A stretch of 64,000 bases of DNA from Nonomuraea montanisoli (GTDB taxonomy: Bacteria; Actinomycetota; Actinomycetes; Streptosporangiales; Streptosporangiaceae): the NCBI RefSeq assembly GCF_013363975.1, contig NZ_JABWGN010000001.1, positions 124,001-188,000 of the forward strand. The letters are read 5' to 3'. The position numbers were made by a program, and so were the translations under genes. Of the stretch, positions 8,314 through 17,007 are shown piece after piece; position 1 is the stretch's first letter, and each line of letters starts with the position of its first letter. The notes beneath the pieces are model-generated. The model had not been told where the DNA came from. It was given only the letters and a program-made list of their open reading frames with translations, and searched no databases.

Positions 8314-9075
8314 TCACTCGGGATGCGGACCTGACGTCATGCGTTCCGCCGAAGGACCGCCGGGGAACCGCCCCGTTCCGGCGAGGGCGGCGGCGAAGGC
8401 CGAGCATGGGGCGAGGGCGGCCACCGCGTACGCGTCCGCCGCGGTGTCCACGTCGGTCAGGCGCGGCAGCACGGCCACGCTCAGCCCGGCCTCGGTGAGC
8501 CTGCGCACCTGGGCGGCGCCCGTGGTCGGCGCCGACATCGGGACGCCGAGGAGCAGCGCCGGATCGGGGACGCGCAGCCCGAGGAGCCAGAATCCGCCGT
8601 CCTCCGCCGGGCCGAACACCGCGTCGTGAGGGCCGAGCGAGGACAGGGCGGTGGTCAGCAGGCCGGGTGTGACCTGCGGCGTGTCCATGCCGATGAGCAC
8701 GGTGGGGACGGGCAGGAGGCGGTGGGCGTCCTCGAAGGCCGCCGCGAGCCGCTGGTCCAGGTCCCGGCCGCGCTGTGGCAGCACGGTGAAACTCTCGGGG
8801 AGCCAGGCTCCCGCGGAGCCGTCGAGCACGAGCACGTGACGGATGGCCGGCACGCGGGCGACCGTCCGCAGCGTGTCCGCCAATGCGGCGGCCGCCAGCG
8901 CCGCGGCCTCGCACGGCGTGAAGGGCGGGGTCAGCCGGGTCTTGACCTTGCCCGGTACCGGCTCCTTGGCGAAAACCACCACCTGGGCCTCGCCCGGTCC
9001 TCGTCCCAGGCTTTCCGGGCTCCCCCCGCGAGGGGCCGGGTTGTCGCCGTCGCCTTCGGGCGCGGGCCCGCTCAT
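8314..9075 (-). CDS. DUF2064 / CofC-like nucleotidyltransferase-fold protein
   Basis: About 253 aa with a GT-A / nucleotidyltransferase-like fold of the DUF2064 (TIGR04282) family. Visible markers are VVVFAKEPVPGKVKTRL near the N-terminus (a Lys/Arg-rich nucleotide-binding loop), VLIGMDTPQVTP (an acidic metal site) and AVFGPAEDGGFWLLG. The ATG at 9075 overlaps the stop of the upstream GT2 gene as ATGA, so the two are translationally coupled. The family is often found beside GT2 glycosyltransferases and is annotated as 'glycosyltransferase', but its reaction is not established. The C-terminal ~30 residues are low-complexity. Confidence 0.82.
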   Translation of the reverse strand: MSGPAPEGDGDNPAPRGGSPESLGRGPGEAQVVVFAKEPVPGKVKTRLTPPFTPCEAAALAAAALADTLRTVARVPAIRHVLVLDGSAGAWLPESFTVLPQRGRDLDQRLAAAFEDAHRLLPVPTVLIGMDTPQVTPGLLTTALSSLGPHDAVFGPAEDGGFWLLGLRVPDPALLLGVPMSAPTTGAAQVRRLTEAGLSVAVLPRLTDVDTAADAYAVAALAPCSAFAAALAGTGRFPGGPSAERMTSGPHPE

Positions 9076-9737
9076 GCCCGGCCCTCTCGGCCTGCCATGA
9101 CCCGGCGCATGTCGCCGATGGCCCGTAGCGTGCCGCGCACGGTGCCGGTCACCTTCGAGCGGCCCGTCCGGGGCAGGTAGTCCACCTCGGTCTCCGCTAT
9201 CCGCCAGCCCGCGGAGGCCGCGCGCAGGACCATCTCCAGGGGATATCCGCAGCGCCGGTCGGCCAGCCCCAGCGCCACCAGGTCGGCGCGGCGGCACGCC
9301 CGCATCGGCCCGAGATCATGCAACGGAGCGCCGGTCCGGCGGCGCAGCCGCCAGGCCAGCACCCCGTTGCCGAGCCTGGCGTGGACGGGCCACGACGCCC
9401 CCGGGGCGAGGACGCGACGGCCGAGGACCAGCTCCGCCTCGCCGTCCAGGACGGGCCCCGCCACCAGCGGTAGCTGCCGGGGGTCCAGCGAGGCGTCGGC
9501 GTCCATGAAGCAGATCACGTCGGTGGTCGCGGCCAGCAGCCCGGCGTGGCAGGCGGCGCCGAATCCGCGCCGGGGCTCGGTCACCACCGTCGCGCCGAGC
9601 TCGGCCGCGACCCGCGCGGACCCGTCGGTCGAGCCGTTGTCGACCACGATCGGCCGGAAGCGGTCCGGCATGCGCCCGAGGACCCAGGGCAGGGCGGCCT
9701 CCTCGTCCAGACAGGGCAGCACCACGTCGACCCTCAT
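9072..9737 (-). CDS. Glycosyltransferase family 2 protein
   Basis: About 221 aa, a compact GT-A glycosyltransferase close to the dolichyl-phosphate-mannose synthase type but without membrane helices. The N-terminal VDVVLPCLDEE motif, the VVDNGSTDGS loop and the metal-binding FMDADASLD (DxD) motif are clear. The acceptor region includes GYPLEMVLRAASAGWRIAETEVDYLPR followed by a basic GRSKVTGT motif typical of the polyprenol-phosphate glycosyltransferase subfamily. It lies 31 bases downstream of the epimerase and overlaps the DUF2064 gene, so the three probably act on one nucleotide-sugar or lipid-sugar product. The ATG at 9737 gives a protein of normal length. Confidence 0.9.
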   Translation of the reverse strand: MRVDVVLPCLDEEAALPWVLGRMPDRFRPIVVDNGSTDGSARVAAELGATVVTEPRRGFGAACHAGLLAATTDVICFMDADASLDPRQLPLVAGPVLDGEAELVLGRRVLAPGASWPVHARLGNGVLAWRLRRRTGAPLHDLGPMRACRRADLVALGLADRRCGYPLEMVLRAASAGWRIAETEVDYLPRTGRSKVTGTVRGTLRAIGDMRRVMAGREGRA

Positions 9738-9768
9738 GGATCGGCACCTGAGCCGAGAAACGCCCTCA

Positions 9769-10773
9769 TCACGCCTGGGGCTCCACGGCGAACTCCCGCA
9801 TGCCTTCGACGAAGCCGATCTTCGCGCGGAAGCCGAGCTCACGCGTGGCGCGGTCGGGGGCGGCGATGATGTGCCGCACGTCGCCCAGGCGGTACTCGCC
9901 GGTCGTGACGGGCGCGGGGCCTCCGTGTGCGCCCGCGAGCGCGGCGGCCATCTCTCCGACCGTATGCGGTTCTCCGCTGGCCACGTTGCAGGTCGTCGGC
10001 GTTCCCGGAGCGGTGCCGGCTTCGAGGGCCGCGAGGTTGGCGCGGGCGACGTCCCGGACATGCACGAAGTCGCGTCGCTGGCGGCCGTCCTCGAACACCC
10101 GAGGCGCCCGGCCGGCCTCCAGAGCCGACCGGAAGATCGCCGCGACACCGGAGTACGGCGTGTCCCTGGGCATCCTCGGGCCGTACACGTTGTGGTAGCG
10201 CAGGGAGACCAGCGTCCCGCCCGTCTCCCGCGCCCAGTTGGCGGCCAGATGCTCCTGAGCGAGCTTGGTGGTCGCGTAGACATTGCGGGGATCCGGACGC
10301 GCGTCCTCGTCGATCGCGACGGGTGACAGCTCCGCCCCGCAACGCGGACAACAGGGCTCGAACGACAGGCGGGCGAGATCCTCCGGTGCGCGGGGGCCCG
10401 GCCGGATCAGGCCGTGTCTTGGACACTCGTAGGCGCCCTCGCCGTACACGACCATGGACGAGGCCAGGACCAGGCGACGCACGCCGTGTTCCGCCATGGC
10501 GGCGAGCAGCACGGCGGTGCCCTGCACGTTGACCGACGTGTAGTGGGGCAGGTCGAGGACGCCGACACCGAGCCCCACCTTCGCGGCCTGGTGGACCACC
10601 GCGTCGACCCGGCGCAGCAGCCGGGCGAGCAGATCCGCGTCGCGCACGTCACCGACCACGTGACCGTCACCCGCCCGGAGGTCGAGGCCGGTCACCTCGT
10701 GGCCGGCCGCCCACAGCGCCTCGACCACATGACTTCCGATGAACCCAGCCGCGCCGGTGACCAGTATCCGCAC
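9769..10773 (-). CDS. NAD-dependent epimerase/dehydratase with Cys-rich insertion
   Basis: An extended short-chain dehydrogenase of about 334 aa that likely epimerises or dehydrates a nucleotide-sugar. The NAD loop VTGAAGFIGSH, the catalytic Tyr-Lys pair in YATTKLAQEH and the C-terminal substrate block RDFVHVRDVA are intact. Between the Ser strand (LASSMVVYGEG) and the YxxxK motif there is an insertion with four cysteines (ECPRHG and CCPRCGAEL), probably a small zinc ribbon; a minority of actinobacterial family members have this. The GTG at 10773 is chosen because the Rossmann motif begins two codons later; the SD is weak (GGTGAG). It is the first gene of the epimerase-GT2-DUF2064 operon and is divergent from the GT-C-like gene. 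Confidence 0.88.
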   Translation of the reverse strand: MRILVTGAAGFIGSHVVEALWAAGHEVTGLDLRAGDGHVVGDVRDADLLARLLRRVDAVVHQAAKVGLGVGVLDLPHYTSVNVQGTAVLLAAMAEHGVRRLVLASSMVVYGEGAYECPRHGLIRPGPRAPEDLARLSFEPCCPRCGAELSPVAIDEDARPDPRNVYATTKLAQEHLAANWARETGGTLVSLRYHNVYGPRMPRDTPYSGVAAIFRSALEAGRAPRVFEDGRQRRDFVHVRDVARANLAALEAGTAPGTPTTCNVASGEPHTVGEMAAALAGAHGGPAPVTTGEYRLGDVRHIIAAPDRATRELGFRAKIGFVEGMREFAVEPQA

Positions 10774-10890
10774 CTCACCGACGCTATTGCCGGATCCTCG
10801 CAGGGGACGGGGCATCACAGGGCGTCCGGATGGTCCTTGACCGTGTCGAGACCGTTTCATCGGCGGCGTCGGCCGTACCGCCGGCGCTTC

Positions 10891-12387
10891 GTGGTTAACG
10901 TGACCGGTGTGGCCCGGCTTCCGCACCTGCTCGCGGCGGCAGCGGGACTCGCCGCGATCTCGGTGTTCGGGTACGTCGCCGTGAGCCGCCTGGGTTACCC
11001 GTACGCCTTGGAGTGGCTGGAGGGAAACTCCCTCGTCGAGGTGGAACGTCTGCTCGCCGGTCGGCCGCTCTACTCCGCCCCCACGGTCGACTACGTGCCC
11101 GACGCCTATCCTCCGTTGTACTTCGCCGCGTCGGCGATCCCGGCGGGCCTGCTGGGGCTGTCCTATCTTCCGCTTCGCCTGCTCTCGCTGGTCGCCGCGC
11201 TGGGCTGCTTCGTCGTCCTCGCACGGCTGGTTCAGCGTGAGACCGGGGATCCGGCCGCCGGGGTGGCCGCGGCGGGGCTCTACGCCGCGACCTACTTCGC
11301 CGCCGCCTCGTGGTTCGACGTCGCCCGGGTGGACTCGCTGTTCCTCCTCCTCAGCCTCGCCGGGCTCCACGTGGCTCGCTGGATGCGCCGGCCCGGCCAG
11401 GCGCTGGCCGCCGGGCTCCTGCTCTCGGCCGCCTTCCTCACCAAACAGGGCGCGCTCGCCGAAGCAGCGGTGATCGGCGTGACGCTCCTGTGCGGGCCCC
11501 GGCGGCGTCTGGGAGGCGTGCTGGCGGCGACATTCGCGGCAGTGGTGGGCCTGACCACGCTCGTGTGGGGCTTGAGCAGTCACGGCTGGTACGTCTTCTA
11601 CGTCTTCCAGGTCCTCGCCCGGCATCCGCTGGAGCGCGCCGCGTTGGCCGGCTTCTGGACCTGGTACCTGCTGCCCACGCTCGGAATCGCCCTGGTGGCG
11701 GCCCTTCTCGCGGTGCGGCGGATACCGCCGATCCTCGCTCTGGGTTGCCTGGCGCTGGCCGCGGAAGGCTACGCCGGGCTTCTGCACTCGGGCGGCGCGG
11801 TGAACAACCTGCTCCCGGTCTACGCGGCCGTGGCGTTGCTCGCCGGCATCGGGATGGGCGGCGCCACACCGAGCCCGCGCACGGTGGTGGCCGGGGTACT
11901 GGTCCTGGCGCAGTTCGCCGTCCTGGCCGTGGGCGCCTCCGCCGCCGGCCGGACCATCCCGGGTCCCGCCGACCGCCGCGTCGGTGACCGGCTCCGCGCG
12001 TGGCTGGTCGGTTTCGACGGTCCGGTGGCGATCTTCGCCGATCCGGGGCTGAGCGTGCTGGCCGGGCTTCCGCCCGTGGCGCATCGTGCCGCCGCCGCGG
12101 ACGTCCTGCGCGGCAGCGATCCCGCCGCCCGCGAGGCACTCGAACGCAGCATCGGCCGGGCTGTGACGGAACGTCGATTCGCGGCGATCGTGGTCGCACG
12201 GCCGGCCGATCTCCGGGGATTCCCCGCGGACCTGACGCGGTACTACCGCCGCTGCCCGGAGAAGCTGCTGGCCGACGTTCCGGACGGCGTCTTCAGGCCG
12301 GTCGGCGGGGGGCCTCCGGCGCCCTCGACGTTGTGGCTGCCCATGGGGCGCGGTTCCTGCGCGGAGGCCGCACGGCGGCTCGGGTGA
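10891..12387 (+). CDS. Polytopic GT-C-like membrane glycosyltransferase
   Basis: About 498 aa with some ten or more hydrophobic helices. The first extracytoplasmic loop has the GT-C layout: YALEWLEGNSLVEVERLLAG with acidic residues, then a DAYPPLYF block like that of the PMT/ArnT-type lipid-linked sugar transferases. The C-terminal ~110 residues form a soluble domain. Such enzymes move a sugar from a polyprenyl-phosphate donor on the outer face of the membrane, which would fit the divergent GT2/epimerase operon that could make the donor. Starts at GTG 10891, 10900 and 10909 are all possible and none has a clear Shine-Dalgarno. The family assignment is by architecture, not by a diagnostic motif. 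Confidence 0.7.
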   Translation: MVNVTGVARLPHLLAAAAGLAAISVFGYVAVSRLGYPYALEWLEGNSLVEVERLLAGRPLYSAPTVDYVPDAYPPLYFAASAIPAGLLGLSYLPLRLLSLVAALGCFVVLARLVQRETGDPAAGVAAAGLYAATYFAAASWFDVARVDSLFLLLSLAGLHVARWMRRPGQALAAGLLLSAAFLTKQGALAEAAVIGVTLLCGPRRRLGGVLAATFAAVVGLTTLVWGLSSHGWYVFYVFQVLARHPLERAALAGFWTWYLLPTLGIALVAALLAVRRIPPILALGCLALAAEGYAGLLHSGGAVNNLLPVYAAVALLAGIGMGGATPSPRTVVAGVLVLAQFAVLAVGASAAGRTIPGPADRRVGDRLRAWLVGFDGPVAIFADPGLSVLAGLPPVAHRAAAADVLRGSDPAAREALERSIGRAVTERRFAAIVVARPADLRGFPADLTRYYRRCPEKLLADVPDGVFRPVGGGPPAPSTLWLPMGRGSCAEAARRLG

Positions 12388-12520
12388 GCGTCACCTGACC
12401 GTGAGTTACGTCACGACGACGAGCGGGTATTTCCGGCAAATAGGACAGAGGATTCACTTTCCGGCATTTATCGCCTAGGGGCTCGTCCGCTGCGGCGAAG
12501 CGCAGGTTTGGGGTGATTCG

Positions 12521-13894
12521 GTGTCTGATCAGCCGTCCCCAGGGGACGCTCATCACGACCGCGAGCCCACGTCGGGGGAGCGCACGACCGGACGCCCCGG
12601 ACGCGAAGCCGCCGCCTGGCTGCGAGACCATCCTCCACCGGGTCCGTTCCGGCCGGAGTTCTGGCGCAGCCCGATCCGCGGCCCATGGTTGACGTCGGTG
12701 TTCGGCCTCGTCCTGCTGGCCGGCATCCCGATCATCGCGATCACGGGGATGCTGTCCTACGCCGCCTACGACCCGCGGGTGCCGGACAACGACACCACCC
12801 CGGAACGGGGATGGCTGGGCTTCTACCTCTTCGACTGGCCGACCTATCCTGCCTCGCTGTATCGGGTCACCCAAGGAGTGCACGTCGTCCTCGGGCTGAC
12901 GCTGACCGCGGTGCTGCTGGCCAAGCTGTGGTCGGTGATCCCGAGGCTGTTCATCTGGCCGCCGGCCCGCTCCGCCGCCCAGGCCGTGGAGCGGGTCAGT
13001 CTGCTGCTTCTGGTCGGCGGCGCGGTGTTCGAGTTCGTCACCGGCATTCTGAACATCCAGCTCTTCTACGTCTTCCCGTTCTCGTTCTACCCGGCCCATC
13101 TGTACGGGGCATGGATCTTCCTCGCGGCCTTCGCCGTTCACGTCGCCGTCAAACTGCCGAAGATGGTCCGATCGTTGCGGTCACGGAGCATCCGCCGCGA
13201 ACTGCGGACCGGGCTGGACGCCACCCGGCCCGAACCGCCCGATCCGGATGGCCTGGCGCCCCTGTCCCCGGCGGAGCCCACGATGTCCCGGCGGGGGGTG
13301 CTCGCCTTCGTGGGCGGCGCCTCGCTGCTCACGTTCGGCCTGTCCGTCGGCCAGACCATGGACGGCCCCCTGCGCCGCACGGCGCTGCTGGCCCCGCACG
13401 GGCGGGACTACGGCGCGGGTCCCAACGACTTCCAGGTCAACAAGGCCGCCAGCGCCATGGGCGTCCGTCTGGCGGAGACCGGCCCGGGATGGAGGCTGGA
13501 ACTGGCCGGAGCACGTCAGGCGATCCTGAGCCGCGCGGACCTGCTGGCGTTGCCGCTGCACACCTACGTGCTGCCGATCGCGTGCGTGGAAGGGTGGTCG
13601 GCGGAACAGTCGTGGACGGGCGTACGGCTTGCCGATCTGGCCCGGCTGGCGGGGATCATGCCCGGCACGGCATACGCGGTCGTCGAATCCCTGCAGCGTG
13701 GGGGCGCCTTCGGCCAGGCCTCGCTGAGCGCGGGCCAGATGTCCGACCCCCGGTCCCTGCTCGCGCTGCGGGTCAACGGCGCCGACCTGTCGCTCGACCA
13801 CGGCTTCCCCGCCAGGATCATCGTCCCGAACGCCCCCGGGGTCCACAACACGAAGTGGGTCCGCAGGATCAGCTTCCATCCCACGGCGAGATGA
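12521..13894 (+). CDS. Cytochrome b561-like / molybdopterin oxidoreductase fusion
   Basis: A 457-aa two-part protein. Residues ~55-215 form four membrane helices with histidines suited to heme b ligation (His121, His193, His207). Residues ~290-457 are a sulfite-oxidase-type molybdopterin domain, with the molybdenum-ligating cysteine at Cys355 in IACVEGWS and SLDHGFPARI near the end. Between them lies MSRRGVLAFVGG (residues ~255-266) before a fifth helix. This resembles a twin-arginine motif inside the chain, so the first helices would be inserted by Sec and the folded cofactor domain exported by Tat. The likely role is an extracytoplasmic oxidoreductase passing electrons to or from the quinone pool; the substrate is unknown. 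GTG start; it overlaps the next gene (ATGA). Confidence 0.88.
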   Translation: MSDQPSPGDAHHDREPTSGERTTGRPGREAAAWLRDHPPPGPFRPEFWRSPIRGPWLTSVFGLVLLAGIPIIAITGMLSYAAYDPRVPDNDTTPERGWLGFYLFDWPTYPASLYRVTQGVHVVLGLTLTAVLLAKLWSVIPRLFIWPPARSAAQAVERVSLLLLVGGAVFEFVTGILNIQLFYVFPFSFYPAHLYGAWIFLAAFAVHVAVKLPKMVRSLRSRSIRRELRTGLDATRPEPPDPDGLAPLSPAEPTMSRRGVLAFVGGASLLTFGLSVGQTMDGPLRRTALLAPHGRDYGAGPNDFQVNKAASAMGVRLAETGPGWRLELAGARQAILSRADLLALPLHTYVLPIACVEGWSAEQSWTGVRLADLARLAGIMPGTAYAVVESLQRGGAFGQASLSAGQMSDPRSLLALRVNGADLSLDHGFPARIIVPNAPGVHNTKWVRRISFHPTAR

Positions 13895-14457
13895 GTGACG
13901 ACATGCCTTCCCGGATCCGCCGCGCGTATCGCTGGACGGCCGCCCGTTACGGCGCCGACCCTCTGCACCTTCTGGCGTTGCTCGCCTGCTTCGCCCTGAC
14001 CGGGTACGCCGCCACACGTGTCGTCGCCGCGGGCATCTGGGTCGGCTTCGTGGTGTGGTTCGTCGGCGCCGCGATCGTTCATGACCTGCTGCTGTATCCG
14101 CTGTACGCCGTCTCCGACGTCACGGCTCAGCGGCGGCCGTGGCGTCGCCGCCGGCGACCGTCCGGCCACCCCGCACGGCCATCGTCGATCAACTACCTGC
14201 GGGTGCCGGCGGCGCTGTCCGGGCTCCTGCTCCTCATCTGGTTCCCCCTCATCCTCGGTCTGGCCGGCGACACCTACCACCGGTCGACGGGGCTGGACAC
14301 GAGCCCGTACCTCGGCCGGTGGCTGCTGGTCACCGGCGTGCTCTTCGCCGGGTCCGCGATCGCCTACGCCATCCGGCTGCGCCGGCACAGGGTCGTCGCC
14401 AGGCCACGGCTCCATGCCCGGGCGCCACGGTCCCCGCGATCCTCGCCGAGTGGTTGA
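13891..14457 (+). CDS. Four-helix membrane protein coupled to Moco oxidoreductase
   Basis: About 188 aa and not recognised as a named family. It has four hydrophobic segments, with a histidine-bearing second helix (AAIVHDLLLYPLYAV) and an Arg-rich cytoplasmic loop (RRPWRRRRRPSGH). The ATG overlaps the stop of the molybdopterin fusion gene (ATGA), so the two should be made together. A role as partner or anchor of that enzyme is inference from coupling alone. Confidence 0.75.
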   Translation: MSDDMPSRIRRAYRWTAARYGADPLHLLALLACFALTGYAATRVVAAGIWVGFVVWFVGAAIVHDLLLYPLYAVSDVTAQRRPWRRRRRPSGHPARPSSINYLRVPAALSGLLLLIWFPLILGLAGDTYHRSTGLDTSPYLGRWLLVTGVLFAGSAIAYAIRLRRHRVVARPRLHARAPRSPRSSPSG

Positions 14458-14467
14458 CGAGACTCCC

Positions 14468-16270
14468 TTGAGCACCCGGCCGATCAGCGACCATGCCCTG
14501 CTGGGAGACTGCCGATCGGCGGCCCTGGTCACCTCCGACGGCTCGGTGGACTGGCTGTGCGTGCCGCGCTTCGACAGCCCGTCGATCTTCGCCCGGATGC
14601 TCGACGAGAACGCCGGGTACTGGTCCGTCCGCCCCGTCCGGCACACCGAGGTCACCCGCAGATATCTGGACGGGAGCCTGGTGCTGGAGACCACCTTCCA
14701 CGGCCCGGACGGGACCGCGGTCCTGGTGGACGCCCTCGCGCTGGGCCACCGTGAACGGGGACACGCGATGGGCGCGTCCTCGCCGGGTGTCCTCCTGCGC
14801 CAGGTGACCTGTGTCGAAGGACAGGTCACCGTGGAGGTGGCGTACTCTCCACGGCCGGAGTTCGGGCTCGTCAGGCCGCTGATGCGGCCGGTCCGCGGCG
14901 GCCTGGTCGCCCACGGCGGCGCCCACGTGCTCACCTTGTCGACGCCCGTCGACCTGCGCGTGAGCGGGGCGGTCGCCGACACCACCCTCACGCTGCGAGC
15001 GGGCGAACACCTGGAACTGGCTCTGCAGTCCGGATGGGCATGGGGCGCCGAGGCGCCGCCGCTGAATCCACGCCACATCCGCCGCCGCCTCCGGGACACC
15101 GTCGCCGGCTGGCGTTCCTGGTCGCGGCTGCACGCGCGCTACCAAGGTCCCTGGGAGGACCAGGTCGCCCAGAGCGGCCGGGTGCTGCGCGCGCTGACGT
15201 TCGCCCCCACCGGGGCCATCGTCGCCGCGGCCACCACCTCCCTGCCGGAGAGCGTCGGCGGGGACCGTAACTGGGACTACCGCTACACCTGGATCCGCGA
15301 CACCAGCTTCACCCTGCAGGCGCTCGCCACGGCGGCGTGCGAGAGGGAGGAGACCGCCTTCTTCGCCTTCCTCGCCCGCGCCTCGGCGACCCAGCTCGAC
15401 CGCGGCGCCGACCTGCAGATCATGTACGGGGTCGGCGGCGAGCGGGACCTGAGCGAACGGCCGCTCCCCCACCTGACGGGCTGGCGGAGCAGTTCCCCGG
15501 TACGCGTCGGCAACGACGCCTGGCTGCAGCGCCAGATCGACGTCTACGGGGAGCTGCTCGACGCGGCCCACCAGATCTACCGCGACGCGGGCGCGCTCGA
15601 CACGCTCACCCGTTCCTTCCTGATCGGCGTGGCCGACGCCGCCGCCCGCCGCTGGCCGGAGCCGGACCAGGGTCTCTGGGAGGTGCGCGGCCCCGCCAGG
15701 CACTTCCTGCACTCGAAACTCATGTGCTGGGCGGCCCTGGACCGAGCCGTCGCACTGGCGCCTCTGCTGGGGGCCACCGGCCGCGTCGCCGACTGGACGC
15801 ACACCCGCGACCAGATCCGTGCCGCGATCCTGACCCACGGATGGAACGACGAGGTGGGCGCCTTCACCCAGTCGTTCACCGCTCCCGACCTGGACGCGTC
15901 CGCGCTGATGATGCCCATGGTCGGGTTCCTGCCCGGCGACGACCCGCGCGTGCGGGCCACCGTGGACGCCGTGGCCGCGCAGCTGACCGACGCCCGCGGC
16001 CTGGTGCACCGCTACCACGCCGCCGACGGACTCCTCGGCCAGGAAGGCACCTTTCTGCTCTGCACCTTCTGGCTCGCACACGCCGCGGCGCTCGCAGGTC
16101 GGCGCGCCATGGCCAGGCACGTGTTCCAGACCGCGGCCTCCTACGCCAACGACGTCGGCCTGCTGGCCGAGGAGGTCGATTCCGCCACGGGAGAAGCCCT
16201 CGGGAACTTCCCGCAAGCCTTCAGCCACATCGGCCTGATCAACGCCGCTCGCGCGATCCGTGACCTTTGA
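14468..16270 (+). CDS. Glycoside hydrolase family 15 protein (trehalase/glucoamylase-like)
   Basis: About 600 aa with the actinobacterial GH15 layout: an N-terminal beta-sandwich starting ISDHALLGDCRSAALV and a C-terminal (alpha/alpha)6 barrel. The acid/base region DQGLWEVRG and the second glutamate region SATGEALGNFPQAFSHIGL are intact, as is the substrate-site block GGDRNWDYRYTWIRDTSFT. Mycobacterial and streptomycete relatives hydrolyse trehalose; others are glucoamylases or glucodextranases. The cytoplasmic location is inferred from the missing signal peptide. The TTG at 14468 (giving MSTRPISDHALLGD) fits relatives; a GTG at 14450 that overlaps the previous gene is the alternative. Confidence 0.88.
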   Translation: MSTRPISDHALLGDCRSAALVTSDGSVDWLCVPRFDSPSIFARMLDENAGYWSVRPVRHTEVTRRYLDGSLVLETTFHGPDGTAVLVDALALGHRERGHAMGASSPGVLLRQVTCVEGQVTVEVAYSPRPEFGLVRPLMRPVRGGLVAHGGAHVLTLSTPVDLRVSGAVADTTLTLRAGEHLELALQSGWAWGAEAPPLNPRHIRRRLRDTVAGWRSWSRLHARYQGPWEDQVAQSGRVLRALTFAPTGAIVAAATTSLPESVGGDRNWDYRYTWIRDTSFTLQALATAACEREETAFFAFLARASATQLDRGADLQIMYGVGGERDLSERPLPHLTGWRSSSPVRVGNDAWLQRQIDVYGELLDAAHQIYRDAGALDTLTRSFLIGVADAAARRWPEPDQGLWEVRGPARHFLHSKLMCWAALDRAVALAPLLGATGRVADWTHTRDQIRAAILTHGWNDEVGAFTQSFTAPDLDASALMMPMVGFLPGDDPRVRATVDAVAAQLTDARGLVHRYHAADGLLGQEGTFLLCTFWLAHAAALAGRRAMARHVFQTAASYANDVGLLAEEVDSATGEALGNFPQAFSHIGLINAARAIRDL

Positions 16271-16296
16271 GCGGGGCGGACGGCGACGGCTCCCCG

Positions 16297-16374
16297 CTGT
16301 CCGGCCGGGGCGTCGCCGTGCGGCACCTGCTGGAGCTGGGGCATCGCGACATCGTCCACCTGACCGGCGCGCTG
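16297..16374 (+). pseudogene. Remnant of a LacI-family regulator (effector domain piece)
   Basis: About 26 codons read GRGVAVRHLLELGHRDIVHL and on to TG, a typical segment of the LacI/GalR periplasmic-binding-like domain. Nothing of the HTH or of the rest of the ligand domain is present. It lies 26 bases after the GH15 stop and is joined directly to a GH31 fragment. Confidence 0.6.
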
Positions 16375-16385
16375 CGCACAGGCGG

Positions 16386-16874
16386 GCGTCCGCCCGGGCG
16401 CACGAGCGCGGGACGCCCGTCATGCGGCCCATGGCGATGGCCTTCCCCGGCGACCGCAACGTCGCCCACCTCGACACCCAGTACATGCTCGGCCCCGACC
16501 TGCTCGTCGCGCCCGTCTTCACCCCCGACGGGACGGTGGAGGTCTACCTGCCGGCCGGCACCTGGACGAACTACCTGACGGGCGAGCGGGTCGAGGGCGA
16601 ACGCCGGCGCACCGAGACCCACGGCTTCACCTCGATGCCGATCTACGTGCGGGAAGGCGCCGTCCTGCCCGTCGGCGCGAGGGACGACCAGCCGGACTAC
16701 GACTACCTCGACGGCCTGACCCTGCGGGTGTACCCGGGTCCGGACGGCGAGACGGCCCTCACGGTCACCGACCACGCCTCGGGCGCGGCGACGCCGTTCA
16801 CGGTCACCCGCTCCGGCGGCGGGGTCTCGGTCTCCTCCCCTCTCGCCTCCGGCTGGACGTACGAGCTCGCCTGA
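16386..16874 (+). pseudogene. Remnant of a GH31 alpha-xylosidase/alpha-glucosidase (C-terminal end)
   Basis: About 162 codons match the end of a YicI-like GH31 enzyme: AHERGTPVMRPM, HLDTQYMLGPDLLVAPVF, VYLPAGTWTNYLTGE and the C-terminal beta-sandwich. Intact GH31 enzymes are 650-800 aa; the whole catalytic barrel with its aspartates is missing. The reading frame is still open to a TGA at 16874. A start at 16260 would make a chimera with LacI-derived and unrelated sequence, so I treat the locus as decayed. It suggests loss of a LacI-controlled xyloside-utilisation gene pair. Confidence 0.75.
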
Positions 16875-17007
16875 CGGACGGTTGATGTCCGGTAAGCGCC
16901 GTCTGTTGCTGACAGCCTTGATCAACGCGGTTATCGTGAGGACGATTCACGTGCACGGCGTCGACGTTCGCTCTGGTCCACCAACGCATTGACCTGGAGG
17001 AACCTTC

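Noticed and set aside
12388..12520. Riboswitch (for example Moco or cobalamin) before the Moco fusion gene
   Set aside because: I searched the 133-base leader by eye and could not build a conserved core of a known riboswitch; only weak inverted repeats were present.
16260..16874. A functional short alpha-xylosidase gene
   Set aside because: It lacks the catalytic barrel and its first ~40 codons derive from LacI and unrelated sequence; treated as a remnant.
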